Shown here piece after piece: positions 17,708 through 27,767 of a stretch of 64,000 nt of DNA (position 1 is its first letter; the number at the start of each line of letters is the position of its first letter). This stretch comes from UBA1351 sp964627665 (GTDB lineage Bacteria; Bacillota; Clostridia; Lachnospirales; Vallitaleaceae): contig CAZVKG010000005.1 in the NCBI GenBank assembly GCA_964627665.1, positions 19,215 through 83,214 of the forward strand, written 5' to 3'. The notes under the pieces are model-generated. The model did no database searches, had not been told where the DNA came from, and saw only the letters and a program-made list of their open reading frames with translations. Both the position numbers and the translations under genes were made by a program.

Positions 17708-19231
17708 TCATTTTTCTCGCATTTGTTTTGGTGTAATTCCATAATATTTTTTGAATACTTTAATAAAATAGGAGTAATCTGTATATCCTACGATAGCACC
17801 AATTTCCGATAATGGAATGTCATGATTGCTCACTAAATCTTTTGCATTTTTCATACGTACCGATGTTAAATAGCGACTAAAACTTTCACCGGTTTCTTCT
17901 TTAAACAAGCGACTTAAGTATGATGCGTTGACAAAATAACGATGTTTAGCTACCCCCTCTAATGAAATCTCGCCTACATAGTTCTTATCAATAAAAGCTT
18001 TTAAATCATCAATCAATGATGGATTAATTTCTTTTTTCATTTCGATGATTTCATGACAGATTATTTCAATTCTATGAATTAAAAATTCAAGAAGTTCATT
18101 TTGAGAAAAAAAAGACATATACTCAATTTGCCAATGTAAAAGTTCGTCCATATGTGTTGAATGAATTTGTTTAATCTTTGTATTCATAACATTCATAAGT
18201 TCAACACAAAAATCATTGAGTACAGAAAACGGTGTTTTTTCTTGAATTTTCACTTGATGAAAGATACGTTTTACATATTGCTTGATCCAATCGAAGTTTC
18301 CTTGTGATAAATACTCAAAGAGCAATTTTCTCGTATCTGCATCCAATAAGGACGATGAATAATTATATTGCATGACTTCAGTAAAATCATATAGCTTTCC
18401 TACACCTTGAACCAACCGATATTTAAGCGCCTCATCAGCTTCTGAATACGCTATCGGAAGATCGGTAAAACAATTTTTCACACTACTGACAGCTATGCAT
18501 AGGTCCACTTCAGTGCTTTTTTGCATGAAGGATATAAATTTTTTCAGCTGAGTCATTATTTTCTGTCGCTGTTCCTCTTCTGACAAGAAATTATAATCTG
18601 ACAATCGAAAAATCACATTCCATTGATTAGGAACCTGATTTGACTTAAAAATAATACTTTGCTTGGTGTCTATCATTAATTGATTCATATAAACTTCCAT
18701 GCCATCCACTTCATTATTTAAACGGATGATTCCAAGAAAAAAATAACTTAAGCTTTTAAGTTGTCTCGTCATTCGATCTTGATCTGTTAAGGGGCGTTTG
18801 ATTTTATTGAGAACAACTTGATTAAGGATATCATGTTCATATTGTTGTTCTGCATATGTCTGTTTTTGTATTTCTTGACTGCATTCTTCTAAACTTTGCT
18901 GTAGTTCAAGTCGTTTTAAAGGCTTTAAAAGATATTGTTTCACTTTATATCGTATCGCATCTTTGGCATAATGAAAATCTGCAAATCCGGTAATAAGAAT
19001 TATTCTGATCCCTGGATATAACTCAGAAATCCTTTTGCTTAATTCAATCCCATCCATTTGCGGCATTCGAATATCCGCCAACACGATATCAATATGTTCT
19101 TCTTCTAATATTTCTAATGCCTCCAAACCATTTTCTGCCTCAAATGTATCGATCTGCTGATTCCATTCGAGAATATATTTAAGCGTTACTTTTCGTGCAT
19201 AGTATTCATCGTCGACAACAAGAATCTTCAT
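17708..19231 (-). CDS. YesN-type response regulator with AraC DNA-binding domain
   Basis: A 507-residue regulator. The receiver domain has D7-D8 and the phosphoacceptor D53 (LADIRMPQMDG), with the conserved lysine in LLKPLKR. A long central region of about 270 residues follows, then a C-terminal AraC/XylS double helix-turn-helix with ASYLSRLFKEETGESFSRYL and the GYTDYSYFIKVFKKYYGITP signature. Its start overlaps the stop of the kinase gene in ATGA, so the pair is coupled. It most likely activates the importer operon that begins 115 bases downstream in response to an extracellular sugar. Confidence 0.95.
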   Translation of the reverse strand: MKILVVDDEYYARKVTLKYILEWNQQIDTFEAENGLEALEILEEEHIDIVLADIRMPQMDGIELSKRISELYPGIRIILITGFADFHYAKDAIRYKVKQYLLKPLKRLELQQSLEECSQEIQKQTYAEQQYEHDILNQVVLNKIKRPLTDQDRMTRQLKSLSYFFLGIIRLNNEVDGMEVYMNQLMIDTKQSIIFKSNQVPNQWNVIFRLSDYNFLSEEEQRQKIMTQLKKFISFMQKSTEVDLCIAVSSVKNCFTDLPIAYSEADEALKYRLVQGVGKLYDFTEVMQYNYSSSLLDADTRKLLFEYLSQGNFDWIKQYVKRIFHQVKIQEKTPFSVLNDFCVELMNVMNTKIKQIHSTHMDELLHWQIEYMSFFSQNELLEFLIHRIEIICHEIIEMKKEINPSLIDDLKAFIDKNYVGEISLEGVAKHRYFVNASYLSRLFKEETGESFSRYLTSVRMKNAKDLVSNHDIPLSEIGAIVGYTDYSYFIKVFKKYYGITPKQMREK

Positions 19232-21063
19232 GTTTTCGCCTCCTTTTCAATTGATCTTGGTAATCGAAGTTCAACAATTAACCCTTGAGGTTGTCGTACT
19301 TTCATGGTCAAACCATATTGCTGACCATAGTATTTTTTAATACGATAGTGAACATTTTTCACACCCAATCGATTCAAATCGTCATCAACAATATCATGCA
19401 TCGTCTCATATTCAAGATCTTGATGCATTCGATTGATTTCCTCTTGACTCATCCCTATTCCATCATCTTCAATCATAATAATAAAATCTGTATCATTTAA
19501 ATCATAAGCCGATATCTTGATTTTTCCTTGACCGCTTCGAGGTTCAATCCCATGATAAATCGCATTTTCAACCAAAGGTTGCAGGAGAAATTTTAAAATT
19601 TCATAGTTTTGCATCCTCTCATCAATAGAAAATTGGTACTGAATCCTATTTGGAAATCGCAATCTTTGTATACAAAGATAGTTTTCAACTTGCAGCAATT
19701 CCTCTTTCAGCGTCACAATGTTTTTGCCTTTAACATTGTAGCGAAACATGTCTGATAAAGCCGTCGTTGCATCCGTTATTTCCGGCACATCATATAAGCT
19801 GGCAATTGAACTAATCATATTGAGTGTATTATATAAAAAATGAGGATTGATTTGAAATTGAAGCATCTTAATTTCAATCCGTTTATTATTTTCGAGTATT
19901 CGATATTCTTTTTTTATACTGTCTTCAAGTTGAATAGACATACTGTTAAAACTATCAATCAGCATATTGATTTCATCATCATTTTTTACATCTTTCTCAA
20001 TAACAGAAAATTCTCCGTCTTTTTCAAGTCGTTTCATTGCGTGGTGTAGTTGATTAACCGGTTTTGTCAATTTTGCTGATAAAAAATATCCGGTTAAAAT
20101 AGTCACGAGTAATATAGTGACAAATGTCCACATAACAAATTCCAAATTATCAACCACATGGGATTGCATACTGTACCTAGGCAAAAATAAGATAATCTTA
20201 AATCCGGTGGCGGCATTTTCCACACCAACTAATGAAATAAGATTATTGTCATATTCAAATTCAATATGATTGATACCTGAGTTGCTCCATTGTGCATTAA
20301 TCTTTTCAACCATATATTCTGAACCGTCTTGGTCAAAATAAATTTCGTTCAAACCGGATTGATAGATCATCTGATTTCCTTGAAGGATAACCAAGTTTTG
20401 AAGACTTTCTTCTTCTAACGTTTTGTCAAAATTTTCTTGTATCATATTATAGTCCAAATCAATACAGATATACCCATTTTCACGATAATCACTCGGATTT
20501 AACAGCACTCGAGTTAGTGTAATTAATTCCTCTTCTTGTCTTCCGTTTACAAATCCTGTATAGACATTTGAGATGTAGCTCTCGCCATTCTTATCTTGAA
20601 CGCGTTGAATAAAAGTCTCTAAGTCTGTCAAATTTTCTTCGATTGTACGAATATTACTATAGGTATCTCCATGTAAACTTACCAATGTTATTCCTAAGAC
20701 TTGAGGACTAATCAATGTCGAATATCTGAGAACACTGTCAATTCTTCGATAATTTTCTAAATACTCAGCCGTCGAATATTCTTGAGGTTCTGTGAGTATT
20801 TCCTGTATGCGTTGGTCCGAAAAGTTAATTGCAGCCAAACGCTCAATCGTTGCCATGGTTTGGTTTAGATTTTGATTAATCTGTTCACATAATTGTCCCA
20901 TATAATCCAAATTATTATTCTTAATAGTTTGATTGGTTCGATAGGTTAATAGCCCAAATGAAATAAAAAAAGGCAAACTTATAACAAGGATATAAAGTGT
21001 TAATGTCCGCCTCTGAAGTTTCATCATCTTATACTGTTTAATATGTTTAAACACACACATCAC
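19228..21063 (-). CDS. YesM-type sensor histidine kinase
   Basis: A 611-residue membrane kinase. A first membrane helix (about 18-40), a large extracellular sensor region, a second helix (about 300-325) and a HAMP linker precede the kinase part. The H-box is QINPHFLYNTLN, and the ATPase domain has QPLVENAIYHG (N box) and EDDGIGMS (G box). It is of the LytS/YesM subfamily. The stop of the preceding binding-protein gene is followed directly by GTG (21063) and ATG (21060); which start is used is uncertain. Cotranscription with a lone binding lipoprotein suggests that protein presents the ligand to the sensor. Confidence 0.94.
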   Translation of the reverse strand: MMCVFKHIKQYKMMKLQRRTLTLYILVISLPFFISFGLLTYRTNQTIKNNNLDYMGQLCEQINQNLNQTMATIERLAAINFSDQRIQEILTEPQEYSTAEYLENYRRIDSVLRYSTLISPQVLGITLVSLHGDTYSNIRTIEENLTDLETFIQRVQDKNGESYISNVYTGFVNGRQEEELITLTRVLLNPSDYRENGYICIDLDYNMIQENFDKTLEEESLQNLVILQGNQMIYQSGLNEIYFDQDGSEYMVEKINAQWSNSGINHIEFEYDNNLISLVGVENAATGFKIILFLPRYSMQSHVVDNLEFVMWTFVTILLVTILTGYFLSAKLTKPVNQLHHAMKRLEKDGEFSVIEKDVKNDDEINMLIDSFNSMSIQLEDSIKKEYRILENNKRIEIKMLQFQINPHFLYNTLNMISSIASLYDVPEITDATTALSDMFRYNVKGKNIVTLKEELLQVENYLCIQRLRFPNRIQYQFSIDERMQNYEILKFLLQPLVENAIYHGIEPRSGQGKIKISAYDLNDTDFIIMIEDDGIGMSQEEINRMHQDLEYETMHDIVDDDLNRLGVKNVHYRIKKYYGQQYGLTMKVRQPQGLIVELRLPRSIEKEAKT

Positions 21064-22287
21064 CTATTGACTTTCCTTAAATATTCGAATTATTGCATCG
21101 ACAAAGCTGTCCCGGTCTTTGGTCAACAACAACTTTTGTACCTGCTCAGCTAAAAGTTCATTCGTTTGAGATGACCAATACGCATCTGCATTTGTTCTAT
21201 ATCTTCCTTCATTGAGATACTTCTTATGAAGACTAAGTTCCGGAATATCAACATCAACACCTGTAACTACAGGTATGCTCCCATCATTTTCGCAAAAATA
21301 TTCCATATTTTCAACACGTGAAATAAACTCTAAAAAGAGTAATGCCGCTTCTTTTTTTTCTGTTTTAGACGACACACACAAAGAAAAATCTCCTGCAAAT
21401 GCCGGCACATATTCTGCTGCTCCATTTTGTTTCGGAATAGGAAACATAGCAAAGTTAATATCCTGATTGATTTGTTTAATCCATGGAATTTTCCAACTGC
21501 CCATAATAAGCATTGCACTCTTGCCTTGTGCAAAGTTATAGACGGCTTGGTCATTCGTTGTCTGCAACATATCTTCCTGTCCATAGCTACTTAATCGAAG
21601 AAATTGCTGCGTTAACAACGCAAGTTCTTCTCTATACTCTGAAACATCCCCTGCTAATGAAGCTTTAATAAACCCATCATAGTCATTCAATGATGGCAAT
21701 AATGCATACCATTGCTGGTGTACGGATAAATGATCTTTTCCCATAAATGAAAAAGGTGCAGTACCTGATTGTTCAATGATTTCCGCATTTTTTAGTAAGC
21801 TTTCAAAATCTTGTGGAATAGATAAACCCAGTTCCTCATATATGTTAATATTATAAAAAACACCTGATGTATTATAGGTAAGGGGAAGGATATAGTCGCC
21901 ACCATTAATTTGATATTCTTGGCGCACTTGAGAATCAATTCGATCCATAAACTTTTGATTCGTCAATTCGAGAACAAAACCTTCTTCAACCTGCTTCTCC
22001 CACGTTGCATTCGGCCACTGTATGAATACATCCGGAACATTATTACTGGCAAAACGACTCAGTAAGGTCTGATGACCTCCAACTGATGTATTATGATTAA
22101 CGCGAATATTTGGATATTCGTGTTCAAACTCTTTAATCAGGTGATTCATGATTTCTTGAGTTTCCTTTTTCGTATTAAAAAATTCGAACTCAACGATTTC
22201 ATTCTTTTGAGGCAAAGCCTCCTCTTGTTTGCATCCAACCATAAAAAGAAAAACAAAAAAAACCACTATTTTGTAAATCGATTTCAT
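21064..22287 (-). CDS. Solute-binding lipoprotein coupled to a sensor kinase
   Basis: A 407-residue family 1 extracellular sugar-binding protein with lipobox FMVGC (C19 lipidated). The binding domain contains QWPNATWEKQ, PLTYNTSGVFYN and the usual MGSWKIPWIKQ region. The ATG at 22287 is used because GGAGG lies just upstream; an ATG 12 bases earlier overlaps that site. No permease gene adjoins it; the kinase gene follows with no gap. This arrangement resembles three-component sensing systems in which a periplasmic-type binding protein feeds a histidine kinase. It could also serve a distant transporter. Confidence 0.88.
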   Translation of the reverse strand: MKSIYKIVVFFVFLFMVGCKQEEALPQKNEIVEFEFFNTKKETQEIMNHLIKEFEHEYPNIRVNHNTSVGGHQTLLSRFASNNVPDVFIQWPNATWEKQVEEGFVLELTNQKFMDRIDSQVRQEYQINGGDYILPLTYNTSGVFYNINIYEELGLSIPQDFESLLKNAEIIEQSGTAPFSFMGKDHLSVHQQWYALLPSLNDYDGFIKASLAGDVSEYREELALLTQQFLRLSSYGQEDMLQTTNDQAVYNFAQGKSAMLIMGSWKIPWIKQINQDINFAMFPIPKQNGAAEYVPAFAGDFSLCVSSKTEKKEAALLFLEFISRVENMEYFCENDGSIPVVTGVDVDIPELSLHKKYLNEGRYRTNADAYWSSQTNELLAEQVQKLLLTKDRDSFVDAIIRIFKESQ

Positions 22288-22415
22288 AAGCACCTCCATA
22301 TCACCTTATATTATAACATGATTATTATAGAGGATTATAGTCATCTTTTTACCTTATAAATAGTAGTTTCTTGCAGAAATCGGACCACACTTAACTTATT
22401 TGTACTTTTCTTATT

Positions 22416-23591
22416 CTACTCTTGATCAAGACGAATATTTCTAAAAACAATGAGCGAAAGAAAAATTGCAACCACGGGAAATAAGACCGCAACACCATAA
22501 AAAGTTTTATAACTAAATGTTCCTATAATAATCCCCCCCATTATTGATCCTATACTAAAGCCTAGATCTATAGAGCTAAAAAACGTAGAAGAAGCAGCCC
22601 CTCTCCTGTCATATGGTGCAAAAGACATAATAAGGACATTCATCGTTGCAATATTGATTCCAAAACCCGTACCATAAAGAACTGCTGCAAAGAAAAAAAC
22701 TTGACTACTATCTGCTACAAAAAGCAAAAATAAAGCCGAACTAAACACACATAATCCAGGAATGAGCAAACTCAAAGGATTCTTTATCCGATCAATAATT
22801 TTCCCAACAAATATATTGGCCACAAACATAGTCAAGGCCTGAATTGTATAGAACCATCCCACATTTTCAACGCCTATACTTCTCCCATATGACGGAAGAA
22901 ATACAATAACAGCATTTCCCGTCATAATAATCAATTGTACAAGACTAGGTAAAAATGCTTTTTTTTCATAAAACTTCCAAAAAATACTGCCTTCATAATT
23001 TTTTTTGCTTATAAGAAGGGGGGATTCTTCTACAACTTCGTAAGAAATTGTAGAAACAAAGAAAATCGCTAGCCCAAATATTAGGATAGCTCCCATCCAA
23101 GACCAAGTATAATTATCTCCATAAATTAATTCAATACCAATAATAGGACCAATCGCTGCTGCTAACACAGAAGCGATTCCAAAATAAGACATGCCGCTTT
23201 TTATTTTTGATTTAGGAAGAACATCTGCCGCTATAGCCATCTGCGCAGTTGTTGCACTTGAAATCCCAAATCCTTGCAAAAGTCGCATAGCAATTATCGC
23301 AAAGGTCACTGGTATAACATTAATACCAATCATCCCAAGAATCATGATAAAAGCGCCAAGAATCAACACCATTTTCTTACTCCACCGGTCCGCAAGGATA
23401 CCTCCGAAAGGTCGCATAATCATAGCCGCTAATGCTGATAATGATGTCGCAATACCTAGAACCGAAGGATTCTTACCTAAATTATCTAGATATAGTGGAA
23501 GTACAACCATTATAATCTGATTTCCTGTCATCACTAGGACAGTCGTAATAAAAATTCTAATAAAATTTTTGTTAAATATTCTTTCTGACAT
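22416..23591 (-). CDS. MFS transporter
   Basis: A 391-residue major facilitator protein with 12 membrane segments. It has the loop 2-3 signature GGILADRWSKKMVL (the G-x-x-x-D-R motif) after a PFGG motif, and similar elements in the second half (GKIIDRIKNP). Homologues of this type are often annotated as drug or sugar efflux proteins, and no substrate can be assigned here. The start at 23591 is chosen because GGAGGGG precedes it closely; an upstream in-frame ATG adds 11 polar residues. It lies 41 bases downstream of the SNF2-type gene. It ends in TAG. Confidence 0.88.
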   Translation of the reverse strand: MSERIFNKNFIRIFITTVLVMTGNQIIMVVLPLYLDNLGKNPSVLGIATSLSALAAMIMRPFGGILADRWSKKMVLILGAFIMILGMIGINVIPVTFAIIAMRLLQGFGISSATTAQMAIAADVLPKSKIKSGMSYFGIASVLAAAIGPIIGIELIYGDNYTWSWMGAILIFGLAIFFVSTISYEVVEESPLLISKKNYEGSIFWKFYEKKAFLPSLVQLIIMTGNAVIVFLPSYGRSIGVENVGWFYTIQALTMFVANIFVGKIIDRIKNPLSLLIPGLCVFSSALFLLFVADSSQVFFFAAVLYGTGFGINIATMNVLIMSFAPYDRRGAASSTFFSSIDLGFSIGSIMGGIIIGTFSYKTFYGVAVLFPVVAIFLSLIVFRNIRLDQE

Positions 23592-23631
23592 GACCCCTCC
23601 ATTGATACAATAGTTTGCTCCCACCTATAAA

Positions 23632-26600
23632 TCACTTTAACAATTCTAACAATTCTTCCTTGGAGAAGGTTGCCATACTTATACCCTCACCATTTAGGAC
23701 TTGCTCGGCTAAAGCATTTTTCTTCTCTTGAAGGCCAACAATTTTTTCTTCAATGGTATCTTTCACAATCAGTTTATAGACATTGACAACATTATCTTGT
23801 CCGATACGATGGGCTCGATCTGTCGCCTGGTTTTGAACAGCAACATTCCACCAAGGGTCAAAATGGATGACAATATCTGCTGCTGTAAGATTGAGTCCGG
23901 TTCCTCCGGCTTTTAAGGAGATACAAAAAACCGATGTGTCATCTTCATTAAAGGCATTCACCATTTCAGAACGTTTTGATTTACTGGTCGCGCCTGTTAG
24001 GACATAGTAACTAACCTTCTCTTCTTCTAACCGCTTTGTCAAAATATCCAACATTGAAGTAAATTGAGAGAACAATAAAATCTTGTGTCCACCATCAACG
24101 GCTTCTCTGATAAGATCTAAACAGGCCTCAACTTTTGCCGATGACGCCTTATATTCTTCTAATAGCAGACTTGGATCACAGCATATTTGTCTTAATTTCG
24201 TTAACTCCGCTAGAATTTGTAATTTGCCTTGGGTAAACTCTTCCGTTGATTGATTCGTTAACATCAGCTTCATCAAGTTCACTCGTGCATCATATACTTG
24301 CTTTTGTTCACCTTCCATTTTTACATACAAATTCTCTTCAATTTTTGCCGGCAAGTCTAATAAAACATTCTTTTTTAAACGCCGAAGAATAAATGGCGTA
24401 ATCATTTTCTGCAGACGTTTCATGGTTTGTTCATCCTGACTTTGGACTGTTGGTACTTCTATCTCTTTTTTAAACTTAGTATAGCTATGTAAAAAGCCGG
24501 GCATTAAGTAATCAAAGATACTCCATAATTCACTGAGTCGATTTTCGATAGGTGTACCGGTTAATGCCAATCTATATCCTGCTCGAACAAGTTTAACAGC
24601 TTTTGCAGCTTGGGTATTATGATTCTTAATATATTGAGCTTCGTCAATAACCATGGTGTGAAAGTTCAGCTCTTGATATTTGACAATATCACGTTTTAAC
24701 AAATCATAAGATGTAATGGCAATTTCTTGATTGGATAAATTAGAAAGTATTTGTTCTCTTTCTTGCACCGTTCCGATGACCATCGTCGATGTTAACTCAG
24801 GCGCAAATTTGATAAACTCATTTTTCCAGTTATAGACAAGGGAAGCCGGGCTTACAATCAGTATTTTTTGATTTTGATTTGCTTCTTTTTTTTGCTGCTC
24901 ACTTAAAATATAAGTAATTACCTGTACGGATTTCCCAAGTCCCATGTCATCGGCTAGAATACCTCCAAATCCATTTGCCTGCAAGGTTTTCAACCACAGG
25001 AATCCTGTTTTTTGATATTCTCGAAGTATCGGTTCAACTTCGCTTGGTAATTCAAAATCACTATCTTCAACCGTTTTCATGTTTCTGATGAGGGCTTTAA
25101 AATCTTTGTTTCTTGCAACCGCAATCGATTGATCTTCTTTTAGTTGTTCATCCAAATAAAGTGCACGATATTTGGGAAGCATTAACTTATCTTGGCGTAG
25201 TTGACTCTCTGTTAATTTTAATCCTTCCTTCAATTCATACAAGGAACCGATTTCTTCGCCTTCGACATGAATAAATGAACCATCCTTTAATCGATAATAT
25301 CGCTTTTTCGGATTGTATTTTGATAGAACCTCAATTAATACCTCTTTGGGTAAGTCTTCAGACGCTATGGTTAATTCCAACAGGTCGCTTTCAACAGAGA
25401 CACCAATAGCTACTTTTGACTTATACACAACATTCATATTCTTTAGTCGATCGGTTACGAAAACTTCTCCAAGCTTCTTGAATATATCAATTCCTTGAAC
25501 AATAAGCTCATATATTCTGTTTTCATCATCTATAATTTCTAATTCCTGCGTCTTTGTATTGAAATGATTAAAAAACGGCGATATTTTTTGGTTCACATCG
25601 ATTTCCTTATATGTTTCTCGAATAATCTTATGATCTGGTCGTTCATAGAGATTCACTTTATGATTACCATAGCAAGCCAATACTTTACATGTTACCCTAT
25701 CACGATTGGGAGTATCGAGATAGATTTCGAATTGTACGGGATCGGATTCATAATCCTCTTCATTAAAATTCTCCCGATCTATATGATAATGAACGTTTAA
25801 TTTTGGGAGTAAATCACGGCAAAAGACCTTCAAATCTTCATTAACAATAAAAATTTTACGCTCCGGCAACTGACCCATACACTCAAGAAAGTCTTTAATC
25901 GGTTCAATATCGCGAATATTTTCTTGATATATTTTTCCTTCATGAAAATAAATATACTGTTTTTCATCAGCATAACCGGCTAAATATTCAATGGTGATTT
26001 CTACACCATTTTCTTTACCGACAATTTTCATGTTTCGTTGAATACGTTCATCAACATATCTCCAACTTGCTAGTCCTGTTTCAGGAATGTCAACATTTAA
26101 GGCCTGTCCTTTGAAACATGCAAACACATGGAGTAGGTCGTCAAGAGATAAGTGAATCGACCGCTTACTTCCTCCACCACCATATCCGTCATATGCATAT
26201 AAATATTTATTTTTATTTAATTCCACAACAAATTTTGCCAACGCACGCGATTGTTCGTCGAAAGCCTCTAAGGTATGTAAAAATTTTAATTTTTTACCAT
26301 ACTGCACATAGCGCTTTAACTGAATCGCCTCTGCAAACTCGGAAATACTTTTTACGACATACAATTGTTCTTCTCCCACCTTGAGCTCCATCGTTATTTC
26401 ATAGGGATTACATTTAATAAATGGCTCTAATCGAATATTGCCCATTTGATTATCGCTAAATAAGGGAACTTGAACCGGAGTTGCTTTTGCCATCAGCAAC
26501 TCTTTGATCTCAGGTGTTGTTCGAACCGGATGCTTATGACGATTATAAGGTAAATGTGCATTCATGGGAATATACTCCCCTTCTTCATAATCGATATATT

Positions 26601-26883
26601 CAAGTAATGCCGCAACACAATGCTTACATATCCCTTCATAGCTATGAAAAGCCGGACATTCACAGTAGATATCATCAACTTCGTCTACATTATGGTCATA
26701 ATAAAACTCAACGTAATAACGTTTGCGTCCACTGCCTTGAACCAATGCGGTCACCTGTGTTAAAGTAGCCCCCTTCTTCCCATTCACTTCAAGTTCTATA
26801 ACATTACTTTGATTATATAAATTAATACCTCTAGCATAACTTCTAAAATTGGTCATATTTTGAATTGCTGCACGTTCAATCAT
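23632..26883 (-). CDS. SNF2-family ATPase with SWIM zinc finger
   Basis: A 1083-residue DNA-dependent ATPase of the bacterial SNF2 (RapA/HepA-like) group. The N-terminus has a SWIM zinc finger, CxC...CKHCVAALLEY (about residues 74-93). A bacterial SNF2-associated region follows. The motor begins around residue 620 with LADDMGLGKSVQ (Walker A), DEAQ (motif II) and LTGTPIENR (motif III). The C-terminal helicase lobe carries FSQFTSMLD, SLKAGGTGLNLT and DRAHRIGQ. It should translocate on duplex DNA and remodel protein-DNA complexes. A GGAGG site precedes the ATG. The MFS gene is just downstream. Confidence 0.94.
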   Translation of the reverse strand: MIERAAIQNMTNFRSYARGINLYNQSNVIELEVNGKKGATLTQVTALVQGSGRKRYYVEFYYDHNVDEVDDIYCECPAFHSYEGICKHCVAALLEYIDYEEGEYIPMNAHLPYNRHKHPVRTTPEIKELLMAKATPVQVPLFSDNQMGNIRLEPFIKCNPYEITMELKVGEEQLYVVKSISEFAEAIQLKRYVQYGKKLKFLHTLEAFDEQSRALAKFVVELNKNKYLYAYDGYGGGGSKRSIHLSLDDLLHVFACFKGQALNVDIPETGLASWRYVDERIQRNMKIVGKENGVEITIEYLAGYADEKQYIYFHEGKIYQENIRDIEPIKDFLECMGQLPERKIFIVNEDLKVFCRDLLPKLNVHYHIDRENFNEEDYESDPVQFEIYLDTPNRDRVTCKVLACYGNHKVNLYERPDHKIIRETYKEIDVNQKISPFFNHFNTKTQELEIIDDENRIYELIVQGIDIFKKLGEVFVTDRLKNMNVVYKSKVAIGVSVESDLLELTIASEDLPKEVLIEVLSKYNPKKRYYRLKDGSFIHVEGEEIGSLYELKEGLKLTESQLRQDKLMLPKYRALYLDEQLKEDQSIAVARNKDFKALIRNMKTVEDSDFELPSEVEPILREYQKTGFLWLKTLQANGFGGILADDMGLGKSVQVITYILSEQQKKEANQNQKILIVSPASLVYNWKNEFIKFAPELTSTMVIGTVQEREQILSNLSNQEIAITSYDLLKRDIVKYQELNFHTMVIDEAQYIKNHNTQAAKAVKLVRAGYRLALTGTPIENRLSELWSIFDYLMPGFLHSYTKFKKEIEVPTVQSQDEQTMKRLQKMITPFILRRLKKNVLLDLPAKIEENLYVKMEGEQKQVYDARVNLMKLMLTNQSTEEFTQGKLQILAELTKLRQICCDPSLLLEEYKASSAKVEACLDLIREAVDGGHKILLFSQFTSMLDILTKRLEEEKVSYYVLTGATSKSKRSEMVNAFNEDDTSVFCISLKAGGTGLNLTAADIVIHFDPWWNVAVQNQATDRAHRIGQDNVVNVYKLIVKDTIEEKIVGLQEKKNALAEQVLNGEGISMATFSKEELLELLK

Positions 26884-26951
26884 AAGAATCCTCCAGTCGA
26901 TTTGATATCGTCCGATTTGATTATATCACAATCAAGGGGTATGTACATTCC

Positions 26952-27755
26952 CTATTTTATTCCCATAATCTCCCGTGCTTCATCCGGTGTTGCCACATCT
27001 AAATCGAGTAATCGAATTATGTCCACTAGTTTTTTAACCAGTTCGTAATTGTAGCTAGCCGGCTTGTTTTCGTCTAAATAATTACTATCCTCAAATCCGA
27101 TTCTTACAAGAGACGCTCCCATAGCTAACGCTACTGTGATAAATTGCCAGTCTTTTCTTCCATAATGTGTTACTCCCCAAATCGCTTCTTTCGGCACGAA
27201 GGAACGAAAGGAATAAAGATTTTCGATTGTAGCTTTCATTCCACCTTTGTGTCCGAAAACAAGATTATACATAATTGGTGTTCTAAAATGGGTATGGGCT
27301 TCTTGACTCAATTCCTCAATCGAATGAATCATTCCGATGTCAAACACCTCAACTTCAGGATATATATCTCGATTATATGCGGCGTTTGCACAGTAGCGAA
27401 TATCTTCGAATGTATTTTTATAAATAAATTCCCCTAGATTGGTTGAACCACCGTTTAATGATGCCGTCTCCACACGATCATAGGTTAAAGGTAGGCATCG
27501 CTCTTCAATGGTCATCTCCGAAATTCCTCCGGTTGACGCCTGTACAACCACATCCGTCCGCCTTAGAATCTTATCAAAACATTCGGCAAAAAAAGACGTA
27601 TCTGCCGATAAGTCTCCATTACTTAATCTTGAATGCAAATGGCACATCGATGCACCTGTTTGAACACTTTTTTCTACATCCTCCGCCAATGCAACTTTAT
27701 GAATAGGATCACCTGACTTTACCGGTGCCAGAGATATTATTATTTTCTTCTTCAT
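26952..27755 (-). CDS. Beta-keto acid cleavage enzyme (BKACE, former DUF849)
   Basis: A 267-residue TIM-barrel protein of the family founded by 3-keto-5-aminohexanoate cleavage enzyme (Kce), which splits a beta-keto acid with acetyl-CoA to give acetoacetate and a CoA ester. Zinc ligands H39 and H41 (CHLHSR) and E222 (VRIGFEDSNY) are in the conserved places, so it should be active. The family covers many substrates and the specificity cannot be read here. It is the last gene of a module with an acid-sugar kinase (12 bases upstream) and a racemase-like protein, which points to an acid-sugar or hydroxy-acid route rather than lysine fermentation. Confidence 0.88.
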   Translation of the reverse strand: MKKKIIISLAPVKSGDPIHKVALAEDVEKSVQTGASMCHLHSRLSNGDLSADTSFFAECFDKILRRTDVVVQASTGGISEMTIEERCLPLTYDRVETASLNGGSTNLGEFIYKNTFEDIRYCANAAYNRDIYPEVEVFDIGMIHSIEELSQEAHTHFRTPIMYNLVFGHKGGMKATIENLYSFRSFVPKEAIWGVTHYGRKDWQFITVALAMGASLVRIGFEDSNYLDENKPASYNYELVKKLVDIIRLLDLDVATPDEAREIMGIK

Positions 27756-27767
27756 GGGTCTCCTCCT

